Assembly (NCBI GenBank): GCA_002304925.1
Contig: DBPT01000026.1
Location: forward strand, 291-60,960
DNA from: Prolixibacteraceae bacterium UBA1413
GTDB lineage: Bacteria > Bacteroidota > Bacteroidia > Bacteroidales > Prolixibacteraceae
Reading direction: 5' to 3'
Length of the DNA: 60,670 nucleotides
Each line of letters begins with the position of its first letter. The first letter of the stretch is position 1. Shown in pieces: positions 8,971-17,009 of this stretch. The position numbers and the translations under genes were made by a program. The notes beneath the pieces are model-generated. The model worked only from the letters and a program-made list of their open reading frames with translations, did no database searches and was not told where the DNA came from.

Positions 8971-11742
8971 ATGGAAGCAACAAATGAGGGCGAGACCGGC
9001 GGGAATGCCAGGGGTAAGCCATCAAAAAAAACCGGCGGCACCGCTGAACATCTTAAAGAAAAGGATAATTCCAGACAATTGAGGATCACCATCAGCCATG
9101 GGGATCTCCAATATGCCGCCTATCCCGTTATTGCGGGCCACTTTGAAAACGACGGAATCCTGAATGCCGAGAAGGCGATCAACGGAAACCTGGACCAGGC
9201 GCTGATGCGACGGCATCAATTGGGAATCTATCCCGGGGCGATCGGAACGGGTGAGATTTTCCTCACGGGAAAAAAAGGTTTTAAAGGAGCCCTCATTGTC
9301 GGTCTGGGAAAACCGGGGGACCTTACAGCTTCAGAACTCACCAAAACGGTGGAACAGGGCATCGTGGTATACCTCCTCCATCCGGGGAGCTGTCAGGCCC
9401 CCGGGGAAAAAGCCGGAGAGGACAATGTGAAAGGGATTTCCTCGCTGATGGTGGGATGCGGTTACGGCGGATTGTCAATTGAAGATTCCATCAAAGCAAT
9501 TATCCAGGGAGTCAGCAACGGGAACTACAAAGTAAGCAACGTGGTTCCCGAAAATCCTCCCCGGATTGGTCACCTCGAATTCGTCGAGATGTATGAGGAC
9601 AAAGCCATAAATGCGCTTTTCTCGGTCAGCAGGATTGAAGCGGAAGAGAACAATCCCCTGAAAATAATCCGCGATAACGGGGGGATCAACCGTATTCCCG
9701 GCAGAATGAAACGGATTCCCGTTGACCTGACCGAAACCTGGTGGAGCCGTATCAGTGTTTCAAGAGCCGTCGAAAAGGGAAAGTCCGTTGAGAAAATGAC
9801 TTTCAGGGCTTCGACCACTGGCGCCAGGGAGGAAGTGGTAGAACTCTTCACCTCTCCTGCCCTTCTGGAAGGGAAAATCGATGCTGTCTCTACTGACTGC
9901 AAATGGGATCCAGGGAAAGCCAAGACACTCTTTGAAATGCTGATTCCCAACGACTTCAAGGAAAAACTAAAAAAACTGGGCAACATCAACTGGATTGTAG
10001 ATACATATTCCGCCGGGTTTCCCTGGGAACTGCTGCAACCAGGTCTTCTTGATTCAAAACCCCTGTGTGTGTCCACGGGCATGATCCGTCAACTGAGCAC
10101 TCCCGATTTTAGAAGAAGCATCAAAACGGTTCCAAAAAACCGCGCCCTGGTTGTTGCCGATCCCGACCTGAAAGGATTTGCCGGTCAGCTGAAAGGAGCC
10201 CGCGAAGAGGGAGAACTGGTCTACGGGTTGCTCAAGGATTACTTGGAAACCACAAAAAGTATCGGCGAAGATGATTCCGAAATCACCGGAAAACTGTTTA
10301 TGGATGACTACAAAATCATTCATTTTGCCGGCCATGGAATTTTCAACCGGGATCCGTCAAAAGGATCAGGAATGGTGATCGGCAAAAACCTGCTGTTATC
10401 CTCCCGCGAAATCCGGCAGATGAGCACCTCCCCCGAACTGGTCTTCCTTAACTGCTGCCATCTCGGCCGAACCGACGGAGAATCGGAACTCCTCTGGCAG
10501 AAAAGATATAAGCTCGCAGCCAACCTGGGAACACAACTGATCGACAACGGCGTCAAATGCGTCATTGCCGCAGGCTGGGCGGTCGATGATAATGCAGCTC
10601 TCGAATTCGCCCGCGTCTTTTACACCAGAATGTTCGAAGGTTATACCTTCAGCGAAGCCGTTAAAGAAGCCAGGAAAAAAGTGTATGACACTTATAAAAA
10701 ATCAAATACCTGGGGTGCTTACCAGTGTTACGGTGATCCATTTTACCGGTTTGAACACATCCGGAAAAACCAGACCCCGACCGGTAAAAAATACCTTGTT
10801 GCACAGGAAGCCGAAATCGACCTGGAAAATTTGTTGAACGGGCTCCGGACCAGCAACAAACCAAAGTCGGTATCGGAAGAAACCCTGAAACAGATTACTG
10901 AAGCAGCGATCCATGACCAGGTAAACAACCAGGCCATTATGGAAAAACAAGCCCTTATCTGGCAGGAACTCGGGGAATTTGAAAAAGCAGGAACAATTTA
11001 CAGACAACTTATGAGCCAGGAAGATATGACATTTTCATTTGCCGTCATTGAAAATGCATATATCACCGGAATCCAGGATGCCGCACAGAAATCCAGGGAT
11101 AAAAAGTGGGCCCCTTCAACGATCCTTGACGCTATCAATCCCATTGCAGAAGACCTGGAGAATTTGACCAAAATGATACCTTCCGCTGCACGGCAGAACC
11201 TCCTGGGCTATGTCTATCTGTTGAAGGCATCGCTGTCGGAAAAGAAAGCCGGATTATGCGAAAAAGCGGCCTATTCATTCCTGCAAGGCTATTTACAGAA
11301 CAGGAACAGTTATAGCCTGTTGCTTTACCTTTCCCTTCAAGTCATCCTCAAAAGTTTGGGCAGCCTTACCCCTGGGCCAGGAAAGGGAAACAAATCAGCC
11401 AAGGAAAAGGATGATCCTGCAGATGACGCTGACGCACTTCTTGCTGGGATTGAAGCCGGACTTCAGGAGGAAGCAGGCAGGGAAGAGCACGGACAAGTCA
11501 TATCTGCCTGTTTCGCCTTGTGCAATTACATCATCCGCTTCCCGGAAATCCCCGACACCGCGATCAGGAATATCGCGAAGGAAATCCGAAATTACAGGAA
11601 TGAAGAAAACCACCCTGCCCGCCATTTCCTGATGGATGATCTCCTGGAATTCTTCATCGACGCCCTGACGGTTGCGGAAAACGAAACAACAACGCACCTC
11701 AGAAATCAGTTAATCCTGATTCAGAAAGAATCACTGACGTAA
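8971..11742 (+). CDS. CHAT domain protein (caspase-like cysteine protease)
   Basis: A 923-residue protein. After a charged low-complexity start it has an alpha/beta N-terminal region containing KGALIVGLGKPGDLTASEL (about residues 95-120). The CHAT protease core spans about residues 330-600, with the catalytic pair in HFAGHG (H455) and FLNCCHLG (C496, where most members have NAC). The CHAT tail GWAVDDNAALEFARVFY - F-x-EAV-x-EAR - W-GAYQCYGDP is also present. The C-terminal 300 residues are helical with at least one TPR-like unit (LIWQELGEFEKAGTIYRQLMSQ). No signal or membrane segment is visible. CHAT proteases act as regulated executioner proteases in several bacterial death and immunity systems. 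No separate sensor, substrate or partner gene lies next to it, so any such role is inferred. The gene is flanked by a terminator and by a convergent gene. Confidence 0.9.
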   Translation: MEATNEGETGGNARGKPSKKTGGTAEHLKEKDNSRQLRITISHGDLQYAAYPVIAGHFENDGILNAEKAINGNLDQALMRRHQLGIYPGAIGTGEIFLTGKKGFKGALIVGLGKPGDLTASELTKTVEQGIVVYLLHPGSCQAPGEKAGEDNVKGISSLMVGCGYGGLSIEDSIKAIIQGVSNGNYKVSNVVPENPPRIGHLEFVEMYEDKAINALFSVSRIEAEENNPLKIIRDNGGINRIPGRMKRIPVDLTETWWSRISVSRAVEKGKSVEKMTFRASTTGAREEVVELFTSPALLEGKIDAVSTDCKWDPGKAKTLFEMLIPNDFKEKLKKLGNINWIVDTYSAGFPWELLQPGLLDSKPLCVSTGMIRQLSTPDFRRSIKTVPKNRALVVADPDLKGFAGQLKGAREEGELVYGLLKDYLETTKSIGEDDSEITGKLFMDDYKIIHFAGHGIFNRDPSKGSGMVIGKNLLLSSREIRQMSTSPELVFLNCCHLGRTDGESELLWQKRYKLAANLGTQLIDNGVKCVIAAGWAVDDNAALEFARVFYTRMFEGYTFSEAVKEARKKVYDTYKKSNTWGAYQCYGDPFYRFEHIRKNQTPTGKKYLVAQEAEIDLENLLNGLRTSNKPKSVSEETLKQITEAAIHDQVNNQAIMEKQALIWQELGEFEKAGTIYRQLMSQEDMTFSFAVIENAYITGIQDAAQKSRDKKWAPSTILDAINPIAEDLENLTKMIPSAARQNLLGYVYLLKASLSEKKAGLCEKAAYSFLQGYLQNRNSYSLLLYLSLQVILKSLGSLTPGPGKGNKSAKEKDDPADDADALLAGIEAGLQEEAGREEHGQVISACFALCNYIIRFPEIPDTAIRNIAKEIRNYRNEENHPARHFLMDDLLEFFIDALTVAENETTTHLRNQLILIQKESLT

Positions 11743-11821
11743 CTGCTGTTTCGAATTTATTGCAGGTGCCAATCCGCGCGGGTTCCTCAAAAAAGTGGTA
11801 TAAACGGAGGAGAGCTTGAAA

Positions 11822-12667
11822 TCATCTTCTCATGGAATCGGGCGTTTTCATATACTTAACAAAAAAACGGTCAGGCCCTTCATGCCTGAAAGCCACTTTT
11901 TTGTTGGGGCTCTTCTGACCACAGAACTCTTCATATTTATACTCGACCATTTGTTTGTCATTGTAGTTGGTGACAGAAGAAACGTAAAATTTGTTTTCCA
12001 CATTGACGGGCAATCCGCTCTTTCCGGGATAGTAAACGATCCTGTTGGAAAAGACCAGGGGACTGTTTTCCCGGGTATAGTTTTTGGTTTTGACATCCTT
12101 CGACCTCAAAGGAAACCGCAACAGGTCGCAATCACGGATCACATTCTGGCTGATGGAAAATTCGCTGACAGGAACCATTGTCTTTCCCGGAACGCATACC
12201 AATTCTTCTTCTGTAAAAGCGACAGAATAACCTGAAGCGGTCATTTCCGAAGAAAACATGGAAGGAGTGATCCGGTAGGAATGCAGGGAAGGCGAGGCAT
12301 CCCCCGCAAATGAGGCCTTTTGCGGAGCGAAGCCCCGTGACCGTTGTAAAGCCCTGTCGGTTGCATAGGTGAACACACGGTTCTGGAAATAGCGCCGCGC
12401 AACGCCGTTAAGGACGAAATAACTCTCATTCAGATCTATATAAATCTCATCGTCCATCTTGTTTTCAAAACGGAACCCTATGTCCCCTCCCTCTTTCCAG
12501 AAGTTATACAGGATCCGGCACTGGTCGTTTTCGAATACAACGGCATCGTCCAATACGACAGATTCACCGACGGGAACCGCCTTAAAGACCTGGAAATAAT
12601 TCACGGTCACACAGGAAGCGAGAATCAAACCCACAACAGAGGGAAATAACAAACGTATGATTTTCAT
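11822..12667 (-). CDS. Hypothetical lipoprotein
   Basis: A 281-residue protein with a clear lipoprotein signal (MKIIRLLFPSVVGLILASC19). It contains beta-rich segments such as EIYIDLNESYFVLNGVARRYF and a central stretch (SGYSVAFTEEELVCVPGKT) whose order resembles small Bacteroides lipoproteins of unknown function. No catalytic motif is visible. It is monocistronic and convergent with the CHAT gene 79 bp away, so a shared function is possible but unsupported. Confidence 0.75.
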   Translation of the reverse strand: MKIIRLLFPSVVGLILASCVTVNYFQVFKAVPVGESVVLDDAVVFENDQCRILYNFWKEGGDIGFRFENKMDDEIYIDLNESYFVLNGVARRYFQNRVFTYATDRALQRSRGFAPQKASFAGDASPSLHSYRITPSMFSSEMTASGYSVAFTEEELVCVPGKTMVPVSEFSISQNVIRDCDLLRFPLRSKDVKTKNYTRENSPLVFSNRIVYYPGKSGLPVNVENKFYVSSVTNYNDKQMVEYKYEEFCGQKSPNKKVAFRHEGPDRFFVKYMKTPDSMRR

Positions 12668-12821
12668 ATCATTAATTTTAAAAAGGGAGACTCAACAGCC
12701 TCCCCTGATAATTTACAAACCTCACCTTAACCACTTGAGTGAAGCGTCCGAAATATACGATTTTTTATTAATATTGAAGCCCTGTTCGGAATATTAATCA
12801 TTGCATTCCGGAGAGGAGCAG

Positions 12822-14348
12822 ATGAAAAAGAAAAACAGTGCCGGTTTTGATAACGAAAGATACCTGAAGGAACAGACCAATGCCATTTTGGAAAGGGTCA
12901 ACCGGTTTAACGATAAGCTATACCTGGAGTTTGGGGGCAAGATTCTGCACGATTACCATGCGGCGAGGGTATTGCCCGGATTTGACCCCAACGTAAAGAT
13001 GAGGCTTCTTCAACTCTTAAAAGAGAAGGCAGATGTTATTTTATGCATCCATGCAGGCGCCATTGAAAGGAAGAAGGTAAGGGCTGATTTTGGCATCACC
13101 TATGATGCGGATGCTTTAAAAACAATTGATGATTTCAGTGACTGGGGCATTCAGGTAAAGGCAGTGGTCATCACACGCTATCAGGAACAGCCCCCGGCGA
13201 AGTCCTTCAAGAACAAGCTGGAGCACCGGGGGATCAAGGTATATCTTCATTATCCGATGAAGGGATATCCGGCCGATGTTGAGCTGATTGTGAGTGACCA
13301 GGGGTATGGGGCCAACGAATACATCAAAACGAATAAGCCGATTGTGGTGGTTACCGGACCCGGGCCGGGCAGCGGAAAACTTGCCACCTGCCTGTGCAAC
13401 CTCTACCACGATCACCGGAACGGCATCAAAGCCGGATATGCCAAGTTTGAGACTTTCCCCATCTGGGACCTCCCCGTCGGGCATATGGTAAACATCGCCT
13501 ATGAAGCAGCCACCGTTGACCTGAAAGACGAAGTCCTTATTGACGAAGACCACCTGAAAGCCTATCATGTTCAAACGGTGAACTATAAACGGGATATCGA
13601 GTCCTTTCACCTGCTGAAAACGCTCATTGAAAAAATCACGGGCAGGGAACCCATGTACCAGTCCCCCACCGATATGGGAGTTAACCGTTTAAGTTCGGGC
13701 ATTCTCGACGATGCGGTCATCACGGAGGCATCCCGGCAGGAGATCATCAGAAGGTATCTCAGGTGTTCTGTCGAATATGCCATGGGATTGGTAGAAAAGG
13801 AAATACTGGAGCGGGCCGGTGAAATCCTGAAGCGGGCCGGAGCCCGTTTGGAAGACCGTAAAGTGGTGATCCCCGCCAGGGAAGCAGCCAGAAAAGCCGA
13901 AATTAACGGAAAGGGAAATGAAGGAGTCTTTTGCGGCGCCGCCGTCGAACTCCATGACGGAACCATCATCACAGGGAAAAACTCACAGCTTCTCCATTCG
14001 GCATCCGCCCTGATCCTGAATGCCACCAAGCATTTGGCCGGATTACCCGACAACCTTTACCTGGTTCCACAGAATATTATCGATTCGGTAAACTTCTTTA
14101 AAAAGGAGATCCTGAACGGCAAAATGGTCAGCCTTGACGTGGAGGAAACCCTCATTGTCCTGGCCATCAGTGCCCTTTCAAATCCTGCGGCAAAAATGGC
14201 GCTGGAAAACCTCAAATGGCTTCAGAACTGTGAAGTCCACCTCACACATATCCCGACACCTGGCGATGAAGCCGGCCTCCGTAAACTCAGGGTTAACCTT
14301 ACCTGCGACCCCGAGTTCAGCAGCAAAAACCTGTATGTCAATGACTAA
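12822..14348 (+). CDS. DUF1846 domain-containing protein
   Basis: A 508-residue cytosolic protein matching the DUF1846 family over its whole length. Marks include the opening FDNERYLKEQTNAILERVNRF, KLYLEFGGK, a central IVVVTGPGPGSGKLATCL glycine-rich loop (about residue 180) that resembles a nucleotide-binding P-loop, and the conserved block PTDMGVNRLSSGI. The molecular function of the family is unknown. The ATG at 12822 has a good ribosome-binding site (gagaggag 6 nt upstream), which makes it preferable to an in-frame TTG at 12801. The gene stands alone. Confidence 0.88.
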   Translation: MKKKNSAGFDNERYLKEQTNAILERVNRFNDKLYLEFGGKILHDYHAARVLPGFDPNVKMRLLQLLKEKADVILCIHAGAIERKKVRADFGITYDADALKTIDDFSDWGIQVKAVVITRYQEQPPAKSFKNKLEHRGIKVYLHYPMKGYPADVELIVSDQGYGANEYIKTNKPIVVVTGPGPGSGKLATCLCNLYHDHRNGIKAGYAKFETFPIWDLPVGHMVNIAYEAATVDLKDEVLIDEDHLKAYHVQTVNYKRDIESFHLLKTLIEKITGREPMYQSPTDMGVNRLSSGILDDAVITEASRQEIIRRYLRCSVEYAMGLVEKEILERAGEILKRAGARLEDRKVVIPAREAARKAEINGKGNEGVFCGAAVELHDGTIITGKNSQLLHSASALILNATKHLAGLPDNLYLVPQNIIDSVNFFKKEILNGKMVSLDVEETLIVLAISALSNPAAKMALENLKWLQNCEVHLTHIPTPGDEAGLRKLRVNLTCDPEFSSKNLYVND

Positions 14349-14366
14349 CAAAAGAAGAGCTTCGCA

Positions 14367-14480
14367 TTACCCACGTTTTCTCTCTTCTCTTTTGGCTTCC
14401 TTTTCCGCTCTTTTCTCCTTCAGGCTTTTCGCAGGAGCTTTTTTGTTGTGCTTTTCCTTTAAAATTCTCTCTTTCGACAT
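14367..14480 (-). CDS. Very small basic protein of 37 residues
   Basis: A short minus-strand frame reads MSKERILKEKHNKKAPAKSL followed by KEKRAEKEAKREERKRG and TAA. About half of the residues are Lys or Arg, with Glu interspersed, so a single charged helix is likely. I recall similar Lys-rich mini-proteins with a KKAPAKSLKEKRA-like core in Bacteroidota, which supports a real gene. A good promoter (14500-14530) begins about 20 bp upstream of the start codon. It is convergent with the DUF1846 gene. Possible roles include nucleic-acid or ribosome binding, but none is shown. Confidence 0.6.
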   Translation of the reverse strand: MSKERILKEKHNKKAPAKSLKEKRAEKEAKREERKRG

Positions 14481-14499
14481 GGCTTTGGAATTTTAGTTC

Positions 14500-14530
14500 C
14501 AAAATTATAATATGCCATGATTTTTTACAA
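14500..14530 (-). promoter_or_regulatory. Bacteroidota-type promoter for the 37-residue basic protein gene
   Basis: On the minus strand TTG (14530-14528) is followed after 20 nt by TAATTTTG (14507-14500), which matches TTG-N19/20-TAnnTTTG. The predicted start of transcription is about 13 nt before the ATG at 14480, so the leader is very short. Confidence 0.6.
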
Positions 14531-14595
14531 CTCAGATTCAAAAAAACAACTCCCCGCTTGCCCCCTTTTTATGCAGCATCACGAAAATTGAAACT

Positions 14596-14680
14596 CCCCG
14601 CAGCAAGCAGCGGGGAATCCGATTCCGTCAAGGACTTTTTTTGTGTTTTGCTCGCTTACCCCGCGGCAGAGCCGACGGGG
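14596..14680. repeat. Two related GC-rich hairpins (REP-like element)
   Basis: Two similar inverted repeats lie 43 bp apart in the gap before the methyltransferase gene. CCCCGCAGCAAGCAGCGGGG (14596-14615) has a 6-bp stem. CCCCGCGGC-AGA-GCCG-A-CGGGG (14659-14680) has a 9-bp stem with one bulge. Both are followed by AAT. Shared flanks and similar but not identical loops suggest a mobile REP-type repeat pair rather than terminators, as neither is followed by a long T run. Apart from these hairpins and the promoters, the gap 14481-14786 shows no gene. Confidence 0.5.
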
Positions 14681-14786
14681 AATGCACTCGCCGGAATTCA
14701 TCCTGAATGCCGGGAATAAAAATTCCCTATTTTTACATTTGCGATCAGGCTGCAGTCTGACGACTGTCATTTACGTCATACAGAAA

Positions 14787-15809
14787 ATGGAAAAAACATT
14801 GTTAAAAAGAACAGCAGCCGCTTTCAGGGAAAGACGGCGGCTGGTGGCTCCCATGATGGGATTTCCCGGGTTACAGATTGTGAATAGCACCATCAAACTG
14901 GCCCAGCAGAATTTTGGAGAACATTACAAAGTGCTTCGCTCCCTGGTTTCCCGCTTTCAACCCGATATGATATTCCCAATGATGGATTTATCGGTCGAAG
15001 CCAATGCCCTGGGATTGTATACGGTTTTTCCCAAGTATGACACGCCTACGGTGATAAAGGATCAATTCAATATTGGAGATCTGGAGAGGCACAGGCAAAT
15101 CGACATCACCTGCGACACCCGGTTACAGGGATATGTGGAAACCATGAAACTGATGCGGCTCAGTTTTCCCGAGGAAGTGATAAAAGGGGCTTATGTCACC
15201 GGGCCCTACACCCTGGCCAGCCTGATTATGGGAGCCGATGAGGCTGCCGTGACCGCTCTCCTTGAACCGGAACACCTTGCAGGGGTGTGTGAATTCACCA
15301 TGGAACGCACCATGGAGTATGCCCGTCTGCTTACCGGAGCCGGAGCCCAGGCCATCTCCATCCTGGAACCAACCGCTGTCATGCTGGGGCCTGAGGAATT
15401 CGAAAGTTTTTCCTCTCGCTACATCCTGGACCTCGTCCACAGCTACAAATACACCGACGTTTCGATCATTTACCATACCTGTGGCAATACCATGCACCTG
15501 ATCGACCTCATGGCCGGTTCCCGGGTTGATGCCATCAGCCTGGATGCGGCCAAGGTGGGAGTCGATCTTCCTGAAGTTGCCCGCAGGGTGGGTGACAAAA
15601 CTATTATCATCGGAAATATAGACCCCACAGGGGTCATTTTAACAGGCACCCCGGAAGAGGTGAAAGACGAAGTGAGCGAACTGCTTCATTCCATGGATTT
15701 CTGCCCCAACTTCATTTTAAGTACCGGATGTGACCTTCCCCAGGAAGTGCCTTTCGATAATATCGCAGCCTTCATGACGGCAGGACGACAATACAGAATC
15801 GGCAAGTAA
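14787..15809 (+). CDS. Uroporphyrinogen decarboxylase family protein (MtaA/CmuA-like methyltransferase)
   Basis: A 340-residue TIM-barrel protein of the URO-D superfamily. It has the zinc-site pattern of the methylcobamide:thiol methyltransferase branch (IIYHTCGN with His and Cys, and STGCDLP with a later Cys) and lacks the N-terminal Arg cluster typical of true HemE. It therefore probably transfers a methyl group from a corrinoid protein to a thiol, although no corrinoid-protein gene is nearby. The ATG at 14787 begins MEKTLLKRTAAAFRERRRL. A TACATTTG box at 14734-14741 could be its -7 element, and a longer frame from 14643 covers repeat sequence and is unlikely. Confidence 0.82.
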   Translation: MEKTLLKRTAAAFRERRRLVAPMMGFPGLQIVNSTIKLAQQNFGEHYKVLRSLVSRFQPDMIFPMMDLSVEANALGLYTVFPKYDTPTVIKDQFNIGDLERHRQIDITCDTRLQGYVETMKLMRLSFPEEVIKGAYVTGPYTLASLIMGADEAAVTALLEPEHLAGVCEFTMERTMEYARLLTGAGAQAISILEPTAVMLGPEEFESFSSRYILDLVHSYKYTDVSIIYHTCGNTMHLIDLMAGSRVDAISLDAAKVGVDLPEVARRVGDKTIIIGNIDPTGVILTGTPEEVKDEVSELLHSMDFCPNFILSTGCDLPQEVPFDNIAAFMTAGRQYRIGK

Positions 15810-15826
15810 CCTTAACGAAATTGAAA

Positions 15827-15862
15827 CAAAAAATCCTCCCGGATTCCCGGAAGGATTTTTTT
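15827..15862. terminator. Bidirectional terminator between the methyltransferase gene and the tRNA pair
   Basis: The sequence aaaaaatcct-cccgg-attc-ccgg-aaggattttttt forms a hairpin with A-rich and T-rich flanks, so it can stop transcription from both sides. It follows the methyltransferase stop by about 18 nt and lies right after the tRNA-Tyr 3' end on the minus strand. Confidence 0.8.
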
Positions 15863-15863
15863 G

Positions 15864-15945
15864 TGGGGAGTGATGGATTCGAACCACCGAAGGCGTCGCC
15901 AATAGATTTACAGTCTACCCCATTTGGCCACTCTGGAAACTCCCC
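15864..15945 (-). tRNA. tRNA-Tyr (anticodon GTA)
   Basis: On the minus strand the acceptor GGGGAGT pairs with ACTCCCC, followed by discriminator A. The anticodon stem-loop TAGA-CTGTAAA-TCTA gives anticodon GTA. A long variable arm (class II, as expected for Tyr) precedes GGTGG-TTCGAAT-CCATC. CCA is not encoded. It lies 3 nt from tRNA-Thr and is transcribed after it. Confidence 0.95.
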
Positions 15946-15948
15946 ATG

Positions 15949-16022
15949 AGCCGGATGTCAGATTCGAACTGACGACCCCGAGATTACAAATCACGTGCTC
16001 TGGCCAACTGAGCTAATCCGGC
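15949..16022 (-). tRNA. tRNA-Thr (anticodon TGT)
   Basis: On the minus strand acceptor GCCGGAT pairs with ATCCGGC, followed by discriminator T. The D arm is GCTC..GAGC, the anticodon arm is CGTGA-TTTGTAA-TCTCG with anticodon TGT, and the T arm is GTCAG-TTCGAAT-CTGAC. As I read it, position 29-41 is a T-T mismatch inside the anticodon stem, which is slightly unusual. CCA is not encoded. Confidence 0.93.
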
Positions 16023-16152
16023 ATTATAGTTCAATTTCAGTCTGAATCTGTCTGGAACTTCGTTTTTGTAAAACGCGGCGCAAAGTAAAATATTAATTTT
16101 TTATCCTGCAATAGCCGCTTTCACAAAAAACTTCAAAGAACTTCGTATAAAA

Positions 16153-16254
16153 GTGGGTAAGCTACCTGCATCGCACCGCTACAACCGCCTACCCTTGCTG
16201 CTTTCCAACCCTGGGGGAATTCAGCAGGAGCTGGTCGTGCAGGACTTACCCGGC
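16153..16254 (-). ncRNA. ffs: Signal recognition particle RNA, small bacterial type
   Basis: On the minus strand the RNA folds as one long hairpin. The 5' GCCGGGTAAGTCCTGCA pairs with the 3' TGCAGGTAGCTTACCC, and the apical region contains GGTTGGAAAGCAGCAAGGGTAG, the conserved Ffh-binding symmetric and asymmetric loops (GGAA tetraloop region with AGCAGC-A-AGG). The length of about 100 nt fits the small SRP RNA. It scaffolds Ffh for co-translational membrane targeting. A strong promoter lies immediately upstream (16256-16289). Confidence 0.92.
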
Positions 16255-16255
16255 A

Positions 16256-16289
16256 CAAAAGTAGTAAAAAAACAGACTTTAAAAACAAA
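16256..16289 (-). promoter_or_regulatory. Promoter of the SRP RNA gene
   Basis: On the minus strand TTTG (16289-16286) is separated by 22 nt from TACTTTTG (16263-16256), which fits TTTG-N17/23-TAnnTTTG. Transcription would begin a few bases later, near the start of the SRP RNA. Confidence 0.65.
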
Positions 16290-16396
16290 ATTAGTTCCCT
16301 TCCCTCATTTTTCCAAAGGAATATTTCCCCCTCCGGAATGAGAAACTTCTCAGGAAGCTTTTCTGACCTTCACTCAGGGGTTACACGAAAATGATA

Positions 16397-16404
16397 TATA
16401 TTTG
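16397..16404 (+). promoter_or_regulatory. -7 box of the DUF4199-glycosyltransferase operon
   Basis: TATATTTG matches TAnnTTTG and lies 30 bp before the ATG at 16435. No clear -33 TTG is seen. It also helps reject an in-frame TTG start at 16402, which overlaps the box. Confidence 0.5.
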
Positions 16405-16434
16405 CCAGACTATATCCTTAAAAATTACCCTATC

Positions 16435-16995
16435 ATGGAAGAACTTTATACAGACGGGATTCAGAAAGACGCTGCACCCAGACCATCCCTCTGGAAACAG
16501 GCTGCTACCTATGGAATTTTTTATGCCCTCCTTTCCATTCTGATTTCAGTCATCGTTTATGCAACTGGTTCAATGATGTCGGAACCGGTCCAGTACATCA
16601 CCATCCTGGTCACTATCGTTGCTGTCATCCTTATCCAGCTCCACTACCGGAAAATGCTGGGAGGCACCATATCTTACGGCCAGGCGGTGGGAATCGTCGT
16701 ACTTTCCCTGTTGTTCGCCGCCATTCCCGTGGGAATCTACACTTATTGCCTGTATAAATTCATCGATCCCGGACTGATTGATCAGATGATGCTGAACATG
16801 GAGGAGAAATTGGTGGAACAGGGCAGTCTGTCGCAGGACATGATAGAAGATTATCTCACCCTGTTCTCCAAATTTCAAACACCGGGATTTATGGGAATGT
16901 CCCAGGTGCTGAACCTGCCGCTTACAGGTCTGATTATCGGTCTGATTTCCTCCATATTCGTCAGGAAGGTTTCCCCGGACAAGATTTTTGAATAA
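16435..16995 (+). CDS. DUF4199 domain membrane protein
   Basis: A 186-residue inner-membrane protein with four hydrophobic segments: about residues 23-44 (YGIFYALLSILISVIVYAT), 52-70, 85-105 and 155-175. A helical loop after the third segment contains EEKLVEQGSLSQDMIEDYL. This arrangement matches DUF4199, a Bacteroidota family of unknown function. It lies 14 bp upstream of a glycosyltransferase 2 gene, a pairing common in this phylum, so it may assist that enzyme in the membrane. Confidence 0.85.
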   Translation: MEELYTDGIQKDAAPRPSLWKQAATYGIFYALLSILISVIVYATGSMMSEPVQYITILVTIVAVILIQLHYRKMLGGTISYGQAVGIVVLSLLFAAIPVGIYTYCLYKFIDPGLIDQMMLNMEEKLVEQGSLSQDMIEDYLTLFSKFQTPGFMGMSQVLNLPLTGLIIGLISSIFVRKVSPDKIFE

Positions 16996-17009
16996 TTTGA
17001 AAGCCGCAT

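Noticed and set aside
16153..16341. Plus-strand 62-residue frame
   Set aside because: It lies across the SRP RNA gene and its promoter on the other strand.
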